64,000 nt of DNA from NCBI RefSeq assembly GCF_019800665.1, contig NZ_JAHVKO010000002.1:1-64000 (forward strand), in the 5' to 3' direction. The position numbers were made by a program, and so were the translations under genes. Numbering within the stretch: position 1 is the stretch's first letter; every line of letters begins with the position of its first letter. This DNA comes from Microbulbifer agarilyticus. Its GTDB lineage: Bacteria > Pseudomonadota > Gammaproteobacteria > Pseudomonadales > Cellvibrionaceae. The notes under the pieces were generated by a model. It was not told the origin of the DNA. It was given only the letters and a program-made list of their open reading frames with translations, and made no database searches. This document shows, one piece after another, positions 10,168 to 20,426 of the stretch.

Positions 10168-10707
10168 TTACTTTTTCTTTTTGGCGGGCGCGATGACCAT
10201 GATCATCTGGCGGCCTTCCATTTTTGGCCGCTGCTCCACCGTACCCAGCTCCTCGAGGTCTTTCTCGATGCGCTGCATCATTTCCATACCCAGCTCCTGG
10301 TGGGCCATTTCACGGCCGCGGAAGCGCAGGGATACTTTTGCCTTGTCCCCAGCTTCGAGGAAGCGGGTCAGGTTGCGCAGCTTGATCTGGTAGTCGCCGA
10401 TATCGGTACCGGGACGGAACTTCATTTCCTTGATCTGCTGCTGCTTTTGTTTCTTCTTAGCCGCATTTTTTGCCTTTTTGGCCTCAAATACGTGCTTACC
10501 ATAGTCCATGATCTTACAGACGATGGGATCTGAGTCCGGAGCAATTTCAACGAGATCCAGGCTGGCCTTCTGCGCTTCTTCCAGCGCCTCATCCAGAGTG
10601 ACAATGCCTACCTGTTCACCATCCGCACCAATCAATCGCAATTGAGAAGCTTCGATCTGATCGTTAATGCGGGCCTTTTTGGACCGTCCTTTCATATCTC
10701 GTTTAAT
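10168..10707 (-). CDS. infC: translation initiation factor IF-3 (AUU start)
   Basis: Product is IF3: N-domain with [12 protein letters not shown], linker, and C-domain with [17 protein letters not shown] and [17 protein letters not shown]3 binds the 30S subunit, keeps 50S off and rejects non-canonical start codons. The first ATG is at 10695, but the frame extends to an ATT at 10707-10705 (ATT AAA CGA GAT ATG) preceded by GGAGACGAG at correct spacing. infC genes are known to start with AUU so that IF3 represses its own synthesis, so I take the ATT as the start (179 residues). It lies 41 bases after thrS. Confidence 0.93.
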   Translation of the reverse strand: MKRDMKGRSKKARINDQIEASQLRLIGADGEQVGIVTLDEALEEAQKASLDLVEIAPDSDPIVCKIMDYGKHVFEAKKAKNAAKKKQKQQQIKEMKFRPGTDIGDYQIKLRNLTRFLEAGDKAKVSLRFRGREMAHQELGMEMMQRIEKDLEELGTVEQRPKMEGRQMIMVIAPAKKKK

Positions 10708-10748
10708 AACACTCGTCTCCGGTTACTCAAAAAAAGCTATTGGGGCGC

Positions 10749-12683
10749 TTATTCAGCTGCGCCCGCAATAGACGAACGGCCGCGGCGGTCCACGTCCTGG
10801 CGGAGGATCTCAAGGAATGACTCATACGTCATGGTTCCGAGATCCTCACCGCTACGTGTCCGCACGGCAACCGTCTGGTTTTCCACTTCCTTATCGCCGA
10901 TTACCAGCAGATAAGGAACACGCTGAAGCGTGTGCTCGCGGATTTTAAAGCCGATCTTCTCGTTTCTCAAGTCAGCAGCGGCGCGGAAGCCCTCACCACC
11001 CAGCTTGGACTCGATATCGCGGCAATATTCAGACTGGCGGTCGGTGATATTCAGCACCGCAACCTGCTGGGGCGCCAGCCAGGTCGGGAAAGCACCTTCG
11101 TAGTTCTCAATCAGGATACCGATGAAGCGCTCGAAGGACCCAAGGGTCGCACGGTGCAACATCACCGGGTTCTGACGGGAGCCATCTTCCGCCACAAACT
11201 GCGCATCGAGACGGCCCGGCATGGAGAAGTCCACCTGGATGGTGCCGCACTGCCATACACGACCGAGACAATCTTTCAGGGAGAACTCGATCTTGGGCCC
11301 GTAGAAGGCGCCCTCGCCCGGCAGCTCTTCCCAGTCCAGATTAGCCGCATTCAGTGCGTCCGCCAGCGCCTTCTCCGCCTTGTCCCAGCTCTCGTCGGAA
11401 CCGACGCGCTTTTCGGGGCGGGTAGACAAACGATAGATCACTTCGTCAAAGCCAAAGTCTTTGTAGACCTCATGCAGGAGATCCATGAATTCAGACACTT
11501 CAGACTGGATCTGATCTTCGGTACAGAAGATGTGGCCATCGTCCTGAACGAAGCCGCGCACGCGCATCAGGCCGTGCAGGGATCCAGACGGCTCACTGCG
11601 GTGACAGGAGCCGAACTCCGCCAGTCGCAACGGCAGATCGCGGTAGCTACGCAGCCCCTGATTGAACACCTGTACGTGACAGGGGCAGTTCATCGGCTTG
11701 ATAGCAAACTGGCGCTCTTCACTTTCGAGGGTGAACATGTCGTCACCGAACTTGTCTGCGTGACCGGATTTCTCCCACAAAGAGAAGTCCACCAGCTGCG
11801 GAGTCTTGATCTCCTTATAGCCGCGCTCGCGCTGACGCTGGCGCATGTACTGCTCAACGGTGCTGTATACGGTCCAGCCATTGGGATGCCAGAACACCAT
11901 ACCGGGCGCTTCTTCCTGCATATGGAACAGGTCGAACTTCTTCGCCAGCTTGCGGTGGTCGCGCTTTTCCGCTTCCGCAATACGGTGTAGATACGCTTTG
12001 AGCTCTTTCTTGCTGCCCCAGGCGGTGCCGTAAACGCGGGTCAGCATCTCGTTGTTCGAGTCACCGCGCCAGTATGCACCAGCCACTTTGGTCAATTTGA
12101 AGGCCTTGAGCTTGCCGGTGGACGGCACATGCGGGCCACGGCACAGGTCTTCAAAGTCGCCCTGACGGTACAGGGAAATATCTTCATTGGTGGGAATGCT
12201 GGCAATGATCTCTGCCTTGTATTCCTCACCCATTTCACGGAAGTACTTAACCGCATCGTCGCGCGGCAGCAGGCGGCGGCTTACCGGAATATCTTCCTTG
12301 GCCAGCTCTTCCATGCGCTTTTCGATCTTCTCGAGATCTTCCGGGGTGAACTGGCGCTCGTACGCGAAATCGTAATAGAAGCCATCGTCGATCACAGGAC
12401 CGATCGTGACCTGGGCGCCCGGATACAGCTGCTTGACCGCCTGGGCCAGCAAGTGCGCGGTAGAGTGGCGAATGATCTCCAGGCCTTCTGGCTGGCGATC
12501 GGTCACGATCGCCAGGTCGGCATCGTGATCAATAACAAAACTGGTATCCACTTCCTTACCGTCAACGACACCTGCCAGCGCAGCTTTCGCGAGGCCGGGA
12601 CCAATATCATTGGCAACGTCAAATACAGATACAGGATTGGAAAATTCGCGACGGGAACCGTCAGGGAGGGTGACAACAGGCAT
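10749..12683 (-). CDS. thrS: threonine--tRNA ligase
   Basis: 644 residues. The order is a TGS domain (residues 1-60), editing domain with [17 protein letters not shown], class II catalytic core with the zinc ligand Cys in [10 protein letters not shown] and [19 protein letters not shown], and a C-terminal anticodon-binding domain. It charges tRNA-Thr and edits Ser-tRNA-Thr. It is the first gene of the thrS-infC-rpmI-rplT cluster, with an AAGGAAG site before the ATG. tRNA-Val lies upstream on the same strand. Confidence 0.98.
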   Translation of the reverse strand: MPVVTLPDGSRREFSNPVSVFDVANDIGPGLAKAALAGVVDGKEVDTSFVIDHDADLAIVTDRQPEGLEIIRHSTAHLLAQAVKQLYPGAQVTIGPVIDDGFYYDFAYERQFTPEDLEKIEKRMEELAKEDIPVSRRLLPRDDAVKYFREMGEEYKAEIIASIPTNEDISLYRQGDFEDLCRGPHVPSTGKLKAFKLTKVAGAYWRGDSNNEMLTRVYGTAWGSKKELKAYLHRIAEAEKRDHRKLAKKFDLFHMQEEAPGMVFWHPNGWTVYSTVEQYMRQRQRERGYKEIKTPQLVDFSLWEKSGHADKFGDDMFTLESEERQFAIKPMNCPCHVQVFNQGLRSYRDLPLRLAEFGSCHRSEPSGSLHGLMRVRGFVQDDGHIFCTEDQIQSEVSEFMDLLHEVYKDFGFDEVIYRLSTRPEKRVGSDESWDKAEKALADALNAANLDWEELPGEGAFYGPKIEFSLKDCLGRVWQCGTIQVDFSMPGRLDAQFVAEDGSRQNPVMLHRATLGSFERFIGILIENYEGAFPTWLAPQQVAVLNITDRQSEYCRDIESKLGGEGFRAAADLRNEKIGFKIREHTLQRVPYLLVIGDKEVENQTVAVRTRSGEDLGTMTYESFLEILRQDVDRRGRSSIAGAAE

Positions 12684-12802
12684 TGCACTTCCTTATTTAT
12701 CAGTGGCGACCCCTACGTAAGACCGCGTGATTCACTTGTGTGAGTGTGGGCTTGCGCCCGAAACGAACCAGATCGAAAGAAAGGAAAAGGTCCGCGAGAA
12801 AT

Positions 12803-12879
<77 letters not shown>

Positions 12880-13015
12880 AGAACTGTGCAACCGGATGTC
12901 CCGTGCTGCAGAGGACGCGAACTCTAGCACCGTGATTCAGCCATTTCAACACAAGCGGCCAGATTTTTCTCTTACAGAATACAAGCGCGCACTGGCGCGT
13001 CAATCCACACACAAA

Positions 13016-13080
13016 ATGTAAAGCAAGCTTGACATAAATAACCCGCCCCCACTAACCTACATGTCAAGCATACTTTACAT
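13016..13080 (+). promoter_or_regulatory. promoter flanked by two 20-base operator dyads
   Basis: Two related imperfect palindromes of form ATGTnAAGCnnGCTTnACAT lie at 13016-13035 and 13061-13080, centres 45 bases apart. The arms are also inverted copies of each other (18 of 20 match). A -35 box TTGACA (13029-13034) sits inside the left dyad, and a weak -10 TAACCT (13053-13058) follows after 18 bases. The start codon at 13104 follows, so a factor bound here would block the promoter. Autoregulation by the HTH protein of this operon is inferred. Confidence 0.7.
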
Positions 13081-13103
13081 CAAAGAATCGGAGGGATACG
13101 AGA

Positions 13104-13529
13104 ATGATCAAACTGATCAAAGCGCTGTGCGGACCGCAGCTGCGCGAACAAGACAACCGCAACGAACGGCAAGTACTCAAATGGGGAATCGCCTGGATTA
13201 TTTCACTTGCCGCTGCCGGATTTCCCGCCCGCCTCGAGCTCTATGACAGCGCCTGGATCACTCTGGCAGGTACCGCAGTAAACCTGTTCTTTGCCATGGG
13301 CTTCCTGCGGGCCTACAAAAACTTTATTACAGGTGCGGACGAGCTTGAACGGAAGATTCAGCTGGAAGCTCTGGCCTTGGCGTGCGCTGGAGGACTACTG
13401 GTATTTTCCGGCGGTAGTATCTTGTTTGCCGGTGGGCTAATACCAGAACCTACCGCTGCGGTGCTTCTGGGTGCACTAGGTTTCAGCTACATGGCAGGTA
13501 TTGTCCAAGCAAGGCTCCGCTACATATGA
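13104..13529 (+). CDS. small integral membrane protein paired with HTH regulator
   Basis: 141 residues with about four hydrophobic segments (near 27-42, 48-67, 85-104 and 113-133) and a charged N-terminus containing REQDNRNERQVLKW. GGAGG lies ahead of the ATG. The stop overlaps the start of the HTH gene by four bases (ATGA), so the two are translationally coupled. Such membrane/small-XRE pairs are widespread, but I know no established role for this one. It could anchor or modulate the regulator. Confidence 0.8.
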   Translation: MIKLIKALCGPQLREQDNRNERQVLKWGIAWIISLAAAGFPARLELYDSAWITLAGTAVNLFFAMGFLRAYKNFITGADELERKIQLEALALACAGGLLVFSGGSILFAGGLIPEPTAAVLLGALGFSYMAGIVQARLRYI

Positions 13530-13714
13530 AGAACCAAATCAAGGCATTGCGCGCGGAGCGTAACTGGACACAGGCCAACCTCGCTGAGCTGCTCGACGTT
13601 TCACGCCAGACAGTCAACGCCATCGAAACGGGCAAATTCGACCCGAGCCTACCCCTCGCATTCAAGATTGCGCGACTGCTTGAAAGGCCGATAGAAGAAA
13701 TTTTTGAAGACTAG
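13526..13714 (+). CDS. small XRE-type helix-turn-helix regulator
   Basis: 62 residues, almost entirely one Cro/C1-type DNA-binding domain: IKALRAERNWTQANLAELLD then VSRQTVNAIETGKFDPSLP. This is the single-domain type often paired with a membrane protein, with no effector domain. It overlaps the upstream gene by four bases. The dyads at 13016-13080 are the obvious candidate operators, an inference from position and from its likely dimeric binding. Confidence 0.9.
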   Translation: MKNQIKALRAERNWTQANLAELLDVSRQTVNAIETGKFDPSLPLAFKIARLLERPIEEIFED

Positions 13715-13759
13715 CGGATGCCGATTAGGCGATGACTAGCTCATAGGCGGAAGGAACAC

Positions 13760-13786
13760 GGCAGCCAGAATCACCTCTGGCTGCCG
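13760..13786. terminator. hairpin in convergent gap
   Basis: CGGCAGCCAGA pairs with TCTGGCTGCCG across a five-base loop, between the HTH gene (+) and the M16 peptidase (-). There is no adjacent T-run, so termination is plausible but not certain. Confidence 0.45.
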
Positions 13787-13864
13787 CAAACTTGGGGGAA
13801 GTTAAACTCTGCAGAGATACAAATGGATATCCCTGCCCTCCCCCAATTTTTTCGAACATCCAGC

Positions 13865-16687
13865 TTACTGGGCGCTGGCAATATCTGCAGCCATCGGTTC
13901 GCCGTCAACATTCAGCTCAGCGAGAGGCCCGATATTGAGAGAAGTGATGCCATCTTGGATCTTGCCTTTATCCCCCACTACCACCCACACAAACTGCTGT
14001 GGCTTGATAATGCTGTTAGCCAGCTCGTGAACTTCAGGCAGCGCGACCCCACGAACTTCATCTGCATAGCCATCCATGTAGTTCAGCGGGCGCTCATACT
14101 TCACCATGGACGCAACCGCGCCAGCAACAGAACCGATGGTCTCAAAGCGACCAGGCAATTCATTCACCAGCTTGCTTTTCACCTTCTGCAGCTCTTCATC
14201 TTCTGCCGGGCGGTTGGCAATGTATTCACCTAACTCGCGCTGCAGCTCCTGCAGAGATTCCTTGGTTTTGTCCGTCTGAACTGGCGCATAGACGAGGAAA
14301 GGCTGCTGCCCTTTAGCGCCGACCAGGAAGGAATATGCACCATAAGCCCAGTGCTTATCTTCACGCAGGTTCATGTTGATACGCGCAGTGAAGTCACCAC
14401 CCAGAATATCGTTCATCATGTGCATCGCTTCGCGATTCGGAACGGTTTCCGATGGCGCAAGCAAACCACCGATAATAATCGACTGCTCTGCTCCCGGCTT
14501 ATCAATGATGTAGATTCGAGAAGCGCTTGGCAGATCAACCTGAGCCAGGTTCTTCTGTGGCAACGGCGCTTCGGGCTTGGCCCAATCGGCAAAGTACTTG
14601 TCCAGGTTCGCCTTGAGTACATCCGCGGTAATGTCCCCTACCACCACCAGGGTCGCGTTGTCCGGACGCAGCCAGGTTTGGTGGTAATCCAGCAGATCTT
14701 CACGCACCAGGGAATTGATGGATTCCTCGGTACCGCTACCGCTCAGCGGGATACTATACGCATGCCCCTCCCCATACAGCAGCGGCGGCAGTACGCGAAT
14801 GGCCATTTGTACTGGACGGGTTTTCTCCTGCTGAATGTTTGCCAGCCAACGTCCCCGCTTGCGGTCGATTTCCTCCTCGGAAAACTGCGGGTTCATCAGA
14901 ATATCTGCGTATAACTGCATGGACTCATCCAGGTTGTTACGCAAGGTATTCAGAGAGACGGTGGATGCATCCAAATCGGACCAGGCTCCGATCTGCGCAC
15001 CCAGCAGTTCCTGCTGTTCGGCGATCTCAAGCGCGGAGCGGCTCGTGGTGCCCTCACTCAGCATGGACATGGCATAGCTGGAGGTACCCAACTTCTTGCC
15101 CTGGTCAGCGGCATAACCTGCGTCGAACACCAGACGCATATCAACCACCGGCACCGAGTTACGCTCAGCTAATACCACCTTAAGTCCGTTATCCATTTCG
15201 AAGGTTTGCAGCTCCGGGAATGGGACCGACGGAAAATCCCCCAGGTCCGGCAGGCCGGAACGATCGGCGCCCGTGGCAGCAGTCTCAAACTCCGGGAAAG
15301 GGTGAACTTCCAAGTTGTAATCACCGCTTGCGAGCCAGCGCACGGCAGCCTCGTGTACAGCTTCCGGAGCCAATGCTTGCTGGGCGGCAATACTGTCTAG
15401 CTCTGCATTGGGGTTATCCCGGTAGAGTTCACCACGGGCCAGCATTACCCCCTTACCGCTCCAGCCACCAATCTGCTCAAGATTTCGCGCCGCACTCGCG
15501 TAGGTACTCATATTTACGCGCTTCAATTCGGCGGCTGTCGGGCCGCTCTCGAGGAAGTTCGCCAGTTCCTCATTCACCGCGCTCTCAACCTTGGCCAGAT
15601 CCACACCGGGTTTGGCATCCACGATCACCTGAAAAATAGAGGCCAACTCAAATTGGTAATGGCTCACGTATGCATTGGTTGCGATCTGATCTTTATAGAC
15701 TAGGCGCTTGTACAGACGGGAATTTTTACCACTACCCAGTACTTGTGCCGCTACTTCCATGGCATCGGCATCCGCATGACCCAGGTGAGCGGTATTCCAA
15801 ACTTTATACAGGCGTGCCTGCGCTACCCGATCGTACATCTGATCGCGGGAAGACTGGTCTCGCTTGGCGACCCACGCCTTCTTCTTAACCAGCGGCGGTC
15901 CGGCGGGGATGTCACCGAAGTAATGCGCAGCCTTTTCTTTGGCAGTTTCGACATCGATGTCACCAGCGAGCACCAGAACGGTATTCGCAGCACCGTAGTA
16001 CTGCTTGAACCATTCATGGACATCTTCCAGCGTGGCCGCATTCAGGTCTTCCATGGACCCAATGGTGGTCCAGGAGTACGGGTGCCCTTCCGGGAAAATA
16101 GCTTCCTGCATCTTTTCCCAGACTTTGCCGTAGGGCTGGTTTTGCCCCTGGCGCTTTTCGTTCTGCACAACACCGCGCTGCTCGTCGAGACGCTCCTGGG
16201 TAACAACCCCCAGCAAGTGCCCCATACGATCTGATTCCATCCACAGCGCCATATCAAGGGCATTGCTCGGGACGGTTTCAAAGTAATTGGTGCGGTCCAG
16301 CCAGGTAGTACCATTCATACCAGTGGCACCGGCCTTCTCAAACGGCTTGAAATACTCATCGTTGTAGTTTTCTGAGCCGTTGAACATGAGATGCTCAAAC
16401 AGGTGTGCAAAACCCGTACGGCCGGGCTTCTCATCTTTGGATCCGACGTGGTACCAAACGCCCACAGCAACGATCGGTGCCTTGCGGTCTTCATGCACGA
16501 TCACCCGCAGGCCATTTGGCAAGGTGAACTTTTCGTAGTCGATAGCAAGCGGAGCAACTTCTGCCGCAGCCTCCGTCGGCGACGAGCTGCTGGCTGGCGC
16601 CGCTGCCACAGATTGGTCAGGCTCACCACAGGCGGTAAGCGCCAAGCTCAGAGCAGCAGGCATCCATAGTGTGCGCAGTTTTTGCAT
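13865..16687 (-). CDS. M16-family zinc metallopeptidase lipoprotein
   Basis: 940 residues from the ATG at 16687, which has an AAGGAAAT site; a longer reading to 16759 would bury the signal. Residues 1-20 form a lipoprotein signal with lipobox LTAC, acylated at Cys20. The inverted zinc motif is HLFEH (His95, Glu98, His99) in the first M16 domain. A second pitrilysin-like half follows from about residue 480 (MDNGLKVVLAERNSVPV) and lacks the motif, as usual for the inactive half. Two-domain M16 enzymes clamp and cut short peptides in the periplasm. The neighbouring ABC export operon ends 180 bases upstream on the same strand, so the peptidase may act on something it handles. Confidence 0.92.
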   Translation of the reverse strand: MQKLRTLWMPAALSLALTACGEPDQSVAAAPASSSSPTEAAAEVAPLAIDYEKFTLPNGLRVIVHEDRKAPIVAVGVWYHVGSKDEKPGRTGFAHLFEHLMFNGSENYNDEYFKPFEKAGATGMNGTTWLDRTNYFETVPSNALDMALWMESDRMGHLLGVVTQERLDEQRGVVQNEKRQGQNQPYGKVWEKMQEAIFPEGHPYSWTTIGSMEDLNAATLEDVHEWFKQYYGAANTVLVLAGDIDVETAKEKAAHYFGDIPAGPPLVKKKAWVAKRDQSSRDQMYDRVAQARLYKVWNTAHLGHADADAMEVAAQVLGSGKNSRLYKRLVYKDQIATNAYVSHYQFELASIFQVIVDAKPGVDLAKVESAVNEELANFLESGPTAAELKRVNMSTYASAARNLEQIGGWSGKGVMLARGELYRDNPNAELDSIAAQQALAPEAVHEAAVRWLASGDYNLEVHPFPEFETAATGADRSGLPDLGDFPSVPFPELQTFEMDNGLKVVLAERNSVPVVDMRLVFDAGYAADQGKKLGTSSYAMSMLSEGTTSRSALEIAEQQELLGAQIGAWSDLDASTVSLNTLRNNLDESMQLYADILMNPQFSEEEIDRKRGRWLANIQQEKTRPVQMAIRVLPPLLYGEGHAYSIPLSGSGTEESINSLVREDLLDYHQTWLRPDNATLVVVGDITADVLKANLDKYFADWAKPEAPLPQKNLAQVDLPSASRIYIIDKPGAEQSIIIGGLLAPSETVPNREAMHMMNDILGGDFTARINMNLREDKHWAYGAYSFLVGAKGQQPFLVYAPVQTDKTKESLQELQRELGEYIANRPAEDEELQKVKSKLVNELPGRFETIGSVAGAVASMVKYERPLNYMDGYADEVRGVALPEVHELANSIIKPQQFVWVVVGDKGKIQDGITSLNIGPLAELNVDGEPMAADIASAQ

Positions 16688-16867
16688 TACGATTTCCTTA
16701 TTTATTGTTTTCTCGAAGCCGTTTATACCTACACCCGATAGGTGAGGCAATTCATCCATTTGAATTTGTTCACGAATCGATATTCGGATCTAACCCAGCG
16801 ACGAAGCGAGTGGAAAATTGCGCCTTTCGCACCACAGTGAATAAGAGCGAAATTACCATGTGGAGCC

Positions 16868-18148
16868 TCAATCACTTTGCAGGGCGTCGATCGGATTAAG
16901 CTGGGATGCCTTGATTGCCGGATAGACGCCAAACACAAGCCCCACCAAGGCACAAACCGTAAACGACAGTACGATTGCGCCAATAGACCAGGACACCGGC
17001 CAGCCGGCATACAGGGCAATCACCTCCGAAAGTAATACGCCAAACACAATGCCGAGCAAGCCACCAAGAATCGCGATGGTGAAGCTCTCAACCATGTACT
17101 GAATACGAATGTCCCGCTCGGTGGCACCAATCGCCCGTAGCAATCCGATCTCTTTGGTCCGCTCCAGTACCGTCGCCAGCATGATGTTCATGATACCGAT
17201 GCCACCTACCAGCAATGAAATACCGGCAACACACGACATGACAATATTGAAGATGGCCTGGGTCTCCATTTTTTGGGCCATCAAGGCAGCCGGCACAACC
17301 ACAGAGTAATCCTCCACACTGTTGTGGCGGCGCTCCATCAGGTGCGTCAGGGCCCGCGCGGCTTCCCGCGCATCCGTTCCGGGCACCAAGCGGAATTTCA
17401 ACTCGCTGAGCTCGGGGGCGAGGGTCTCACGGGCAAAACGCTGATCAGCTGTAGAAAGCGGAATAAAGATCTGGTTTTGCTCGGTACCGAGTTTTACCCC
17501 TTCAAATTCCGCACCATCGACAAACGGGGAATCCAGCACACCCACTACCCGAAACCAGAGATGGTTTACTTTAACCATTTCACCGAGCGCGGAATACTCA
17601 GGAAACAACTGCCCAGCAACGGACTCCCCAAGCACCGCCACCTGCGCAAGCGTCGATTCATCCTCGGGCCCGAGCAACCGGCCAGCGTTCAACTTAAAGG
17701 GTGACAAAGCAAAATAGTCGCCGCTGACGCCACTGGCGGACGCATCACTCTTGCCGTGAGCACTAAACACACTGTAGGTGGGTAAGCTTTTCTGTGCGGC
17801 AAAGGCCGAGACAAAATCAAAGGTGCTCACTGCGGCTTCGCCATCACGCAGACTTAAACCAGAGGACTGTTTGCGCTGCTCGTACAGCTCGTCATCCGGC
17901 ACATCTGCGCCCTGTACAATCAGGTTGTTGAGCCCCATGGTTTCGATCATACGCAAGGCTTCGCGCTCGGCGCCCTTACCGATATTCAACATCGCTATGA
18001 CGGCACCCACACCAAAAATCATCCCGAGCAATGTCAGCAGAGTGCGTAATTTGTGCTGACTCAATTCCGACAACGCATCGGCAAATGTCAGCATTATCGG
18101 CCGCCAACCATCGGGTATTACCCCATGTAGCTTCTCGAGCAAACTCAT
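16868..18148 (-). CDS. MacB-type ABC transporter permease
   Basis: 426 residues. One transmembrane helix near residues 40-60 (TLLTLLGMIFGVGAVIAML), a large periplasmic domain, then three helices at about 290-420. This is the MacB/FtsX (type VII ABC) topology without the fused ATPase. The start is the ATG at 18148, within TGATG shared with the preceding adaptor gene. The ATPase is supplied by the first gene of this operon. Such permeases drive periplasm-to-outside export or lipoprotein release by mechanotransmission with an adaptor and a TolC-like channel. No channel gene is in the window. Confidence 0.9.
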   Translation of the reverse strand: MSLLEKLHGVIPDGWRPIMLTFADALSELSQHKLRTLLTLLGMIFGVGAVIAMLNIGKGAEREALRMIETMGLNNLIVQGADVPDDELYEQRKQSSGLSLRDGEAAVSTFDFVSAFAAQKSLPTYSVFSAHGKSDASASGVSGDYFALSPFKLNAGRLLGPEDESTLAQVAVLGESVAGQLFPEYSALGEMVKVNHLWFRVVGVLDSPFVDGAEFEGVKLGTEQNQIFIPLSTADQRFARETLAPELSELKFRLVPGTDAREAARALTHLMERRHNSVEDYSVVVPAALMAQKMETQAIFNIVMSCVAGISLLVGGIGIMNIMLATVLERTKEIGLLRAIGATERDIRIQYMVESFTIAILGGLLGIVFGVLLSEVIALYAGWPVSWSIGAIVLSFTVCALVGLVFGVYPAIKASQLNPIDALQSD

Positions 18149-19392
18149 CAATCACGCCCTCCCGGAGCACTCACACCCCCAAGTAGGCCAGAAACTTCAT
18201 AAAGAGAGATAGCCTCACCAGCTTCCAGCCCATCGACCACCTCAATATGGGTGGGCGTGGCATCGCCAAGCGACACTTCACGCTCGACAAACGTGTCGCC
18301 CTGCCACACGAACACATAGGCGCCTTCCGGACGATGAAAAACACTTTGTAGGGGAATGATCACGCGCAGCGCTTCTTCGCGGATACGCACCTCTGCTCGC
18401 AACCCGCGCCCGAGCTTGAAGATATCGGGGTATTGCTGATCGAATTCCGCTACCAACTCATAATATTTTTGCGGATTACCCCGCTCGATGGAACGCGGCG
18501 CCGGACTCACACTCGTAACCTTCGCCGGCAAACGGCGCTCGGGCATGGTCTCTACCCAAACCTCGACAAACTGTCCCTCGGCGAGACCTGTGGCTTCACG
18601 GTCCAACACATATAGCCGCGCCTGCATAACACTCACATCCGGCAAGTCTCCTACCTTTCTCCCCGGCCAGATCTGGGAGCCAACGCGGGGTTTCTCCCCC
18701 CGCCAGTTCGCTTCATACACCAGCAAGCCGTCGTGAGGAGCAACCACCTCAAGCTTGGCCAGATCCTGATCCAGGCGCTCAATTTTTTTGCTGTGTTTGC
18801 TTTCCTGTACCGAAAGCACGTCCAACTCACCGCCCGCGCGGGTTGTAAAGCGCTCATTTTTCCAGCCGAGGTAGCCAAGCTTGGAATCAAGATACTGCGC
18901 ATCCAGCGCATCGTCCAAAATCTCCAGACGCGATTTGAGCAGGTCATCCTGAACCGCAAACTTCTCGGCAAACTCCTTTTCCGTGCCGACCTGGGAAATA
19001 TCCAGGAATATTTCCATTTCTTCACTGTCCAGTGCGCCGCGCTTCTCACGCAGATCTTCCCGCGCTACATTCAAGTCTCCGGCGCTGCGACTGCGCTCCC
19101 GCTCCATACTGGCGCCGTCGAAGCGCAGGATGACGTCTCCCTTGGATACGCGAGTATATTCGGGCTGCATCCATGCAATGAACTTGGGGCGACGCCCCTG
19201 AGGGGCCTGAATGGAAGCCGCTGACCGAGCTTCCAGCTCTCCATGCGCGGGAACAAAAGCAGCGCTCGTGGTAGCTTGAACGGTATGCAGCAACGGCTGT
19301 CTGTTCGCCTCCGAACATCCTGACAAGACGCCGAGGGTCAGAAAAATGAGCGCTGGCCCGAAAAGTCGCTTGCGCATGTGAAATACGGTCAT
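18148..19392 (-). CDS. HlyD-family periplasmic adaptor lipoprotein (third adaptor)
   Basis: 414 residues, start ATG at 19392, with MRKRL as an internal alternative. The lipobox is LSGC. The order is lipoyl half (about 50-100), coiled-coil with runs of charged residues, second lipoyl half (EVVAPHDGLLVYEANWRGEK) and beta-barrel. It overlaps its neighbours by four bases and one base. As a membrane fusion protein it would bridge the permease and an outer-membrane channel. It is one of three successive adaptors in the operon. Confidence 0.88.
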   Translation of the reverse strand: MTVFHMRKRLFGPALIFLTLGVLSGCSEANRQPLLHTVQATTSAAFVPAHGELEARSAASIQAPQGRRPKFIAWMQPEYTRVSKGDVILRFDGASMERERSRSAGDLNVAREDLREKRGALDSEEMEIFLDISQVGTEKEFAEKFAVQDDLLKSRLEILDDALDAQYLDSKLGYLGWKNERFTTRAGGELDVLSVQESKHSKKIERLDQDLAKLEVVAPHDGLLVYEANWRGEKPRVGSQIWPGRKVGDLPDVSVMQARLYVLDREATGLAEGQFVEVWVETMPERRLPAKVTSVSPAPRSIERGNPQKYYELVAEFDQQYPDIFKLGRGLRAEVRIREEALRVIIPLQSVFHRPEGAYVFVWQGDTFVEREVSLGDATPTHIEVVDGLEAGEAISLYEVSGLLGGVSAPGGRD

Positions 19393-20426
19393 TCGTTGCC
19401 TCCCGCCCCCAGAGACAACTCCCGGGTAACTCCGGCCAAGTTAAGCGTGGCAGTCATACCAGGCTTGAGACTGAGTTCTTCGCTACTATCAATCGCAACC
19501 AGCAGGTCTATAACTCGCCTGCGGTCGTTGTTGGATCGATCCCGCACAACCCGCCCGAGCTCGGCAATTTTGCCAGTCAACGTCTTGCCTTGCGCGCTAT
19601 CTACCACCACATCCACGGGCGCACCCAAAGCGAGGCTGCTGCGGTCCACCTCATCTGCCTGGGCCCGCAGCTGCATCCGGCTTAAGTCTGACAACAACAC
19701 CACGGGCTGCCCAAAACGGACCGACTCGCCCTGGGAGGGTTTCTCCCCCTGCCAATTGGGAATGTACTGCACCAAGCCCCCTATTGGCGCATGGACTTTT
19801 AGCCGATCGACCTGTTTTTGCAGCAAATCTACTTCAGCAAATAGGGTATCTACCTTGCGCTCTGCCAGCGATACCTCCAACTTGCCAGACTTTTTGTGCA
19901 AGTCAGCCAGTTCCCGGACCAATGCCAAGTCATTAGTGGCTATTTCAAAGTCAATTGCCGACTTCATCCGCTCATTCTTGGACAGCGACTGGTCAATAAT
20001 CGCCGCGCGCCGCTCCGCCTTATCAAATTCTGCCCGTTTCTCCTCTATGGCGAGCACGTCATCTTTTGCCGTCTGCTCAACCTTGCGGACCGTATTTTTT
20101 AGTTCGCTACGAGCTTGGGCCAATTCAGACTTTTTTTCGATCAAGCGATCCCGCACCGGCTTATCATCGAAGGCGACAATCAAATCCCCTTTTTTCACAT
20201 GGGTATTTTCAGGAACCAACTGTTTGATGCTGTAGTTCCACATACGGGAAATACTCGGTGGCGCGATTTTTACGTGGTTTTCTGCTTCTAGCTCACCAGT
20301 AATAGAAAGTCCTGGCCGGCTGGCATCCTTCGTAGCTGCTCTCTGCGGGTCAGAACACGCCGTAAGGAGTAGCGAAATTAGTAGCATCGACATCACGCCG
20401 CAGCGGAGAAAAGGGAAACTTTTCAT
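19389..20426 (-). CDS. HlyD-family periplasmic adaptor lipoprotein (second adaptor)
   Basis: 345 residues with lipobox LTAC in the first 25. The lipoyl/coil/lipoyl order is clear: VPENTHVKKGDLIVAFDDK, a long charged coiled-coil, then KVHAPIGGLVQYIPNWQGEK. The motif NWQGEKPSQGESVRFGQPVV parallels the NWRGEKPRVGSQIWPG stretch of the third adaptor, so the two are paralogues. Four-base overlaps on both sides point to tight co-translation. Confidence 0.88.
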   Translation of the reverse strand: MKSFPFLRCGVMSMLLISLLLTACSDPQRAATKDASRPGLSITGELEAENHVKIAPPSISRMWNYSIKQLVPENTHVKKGDLIVAFDDKPVRDRLIEKKSELAQARSELKNTVRKVEQTAKDDVLAIEEKRAEFDKAERRAAIIDQSLSKNERMKSAIDFEIATNDLALVRELADLHKKSGKLEVSLAERKVDTLFAEVDLLQKQVDRLKVHAPIGGLVQYIPNWQGEKPSQGESVRFGQPVVLLSDLSRMQLRAQADEVDRSSLALGAPVDVVVDSAQGKTLTGKIAELGRVVRDRSNNDRRRVIDLLVAIDSSEELSLKPGMTATLNLAGVTRELSLGAGGNE

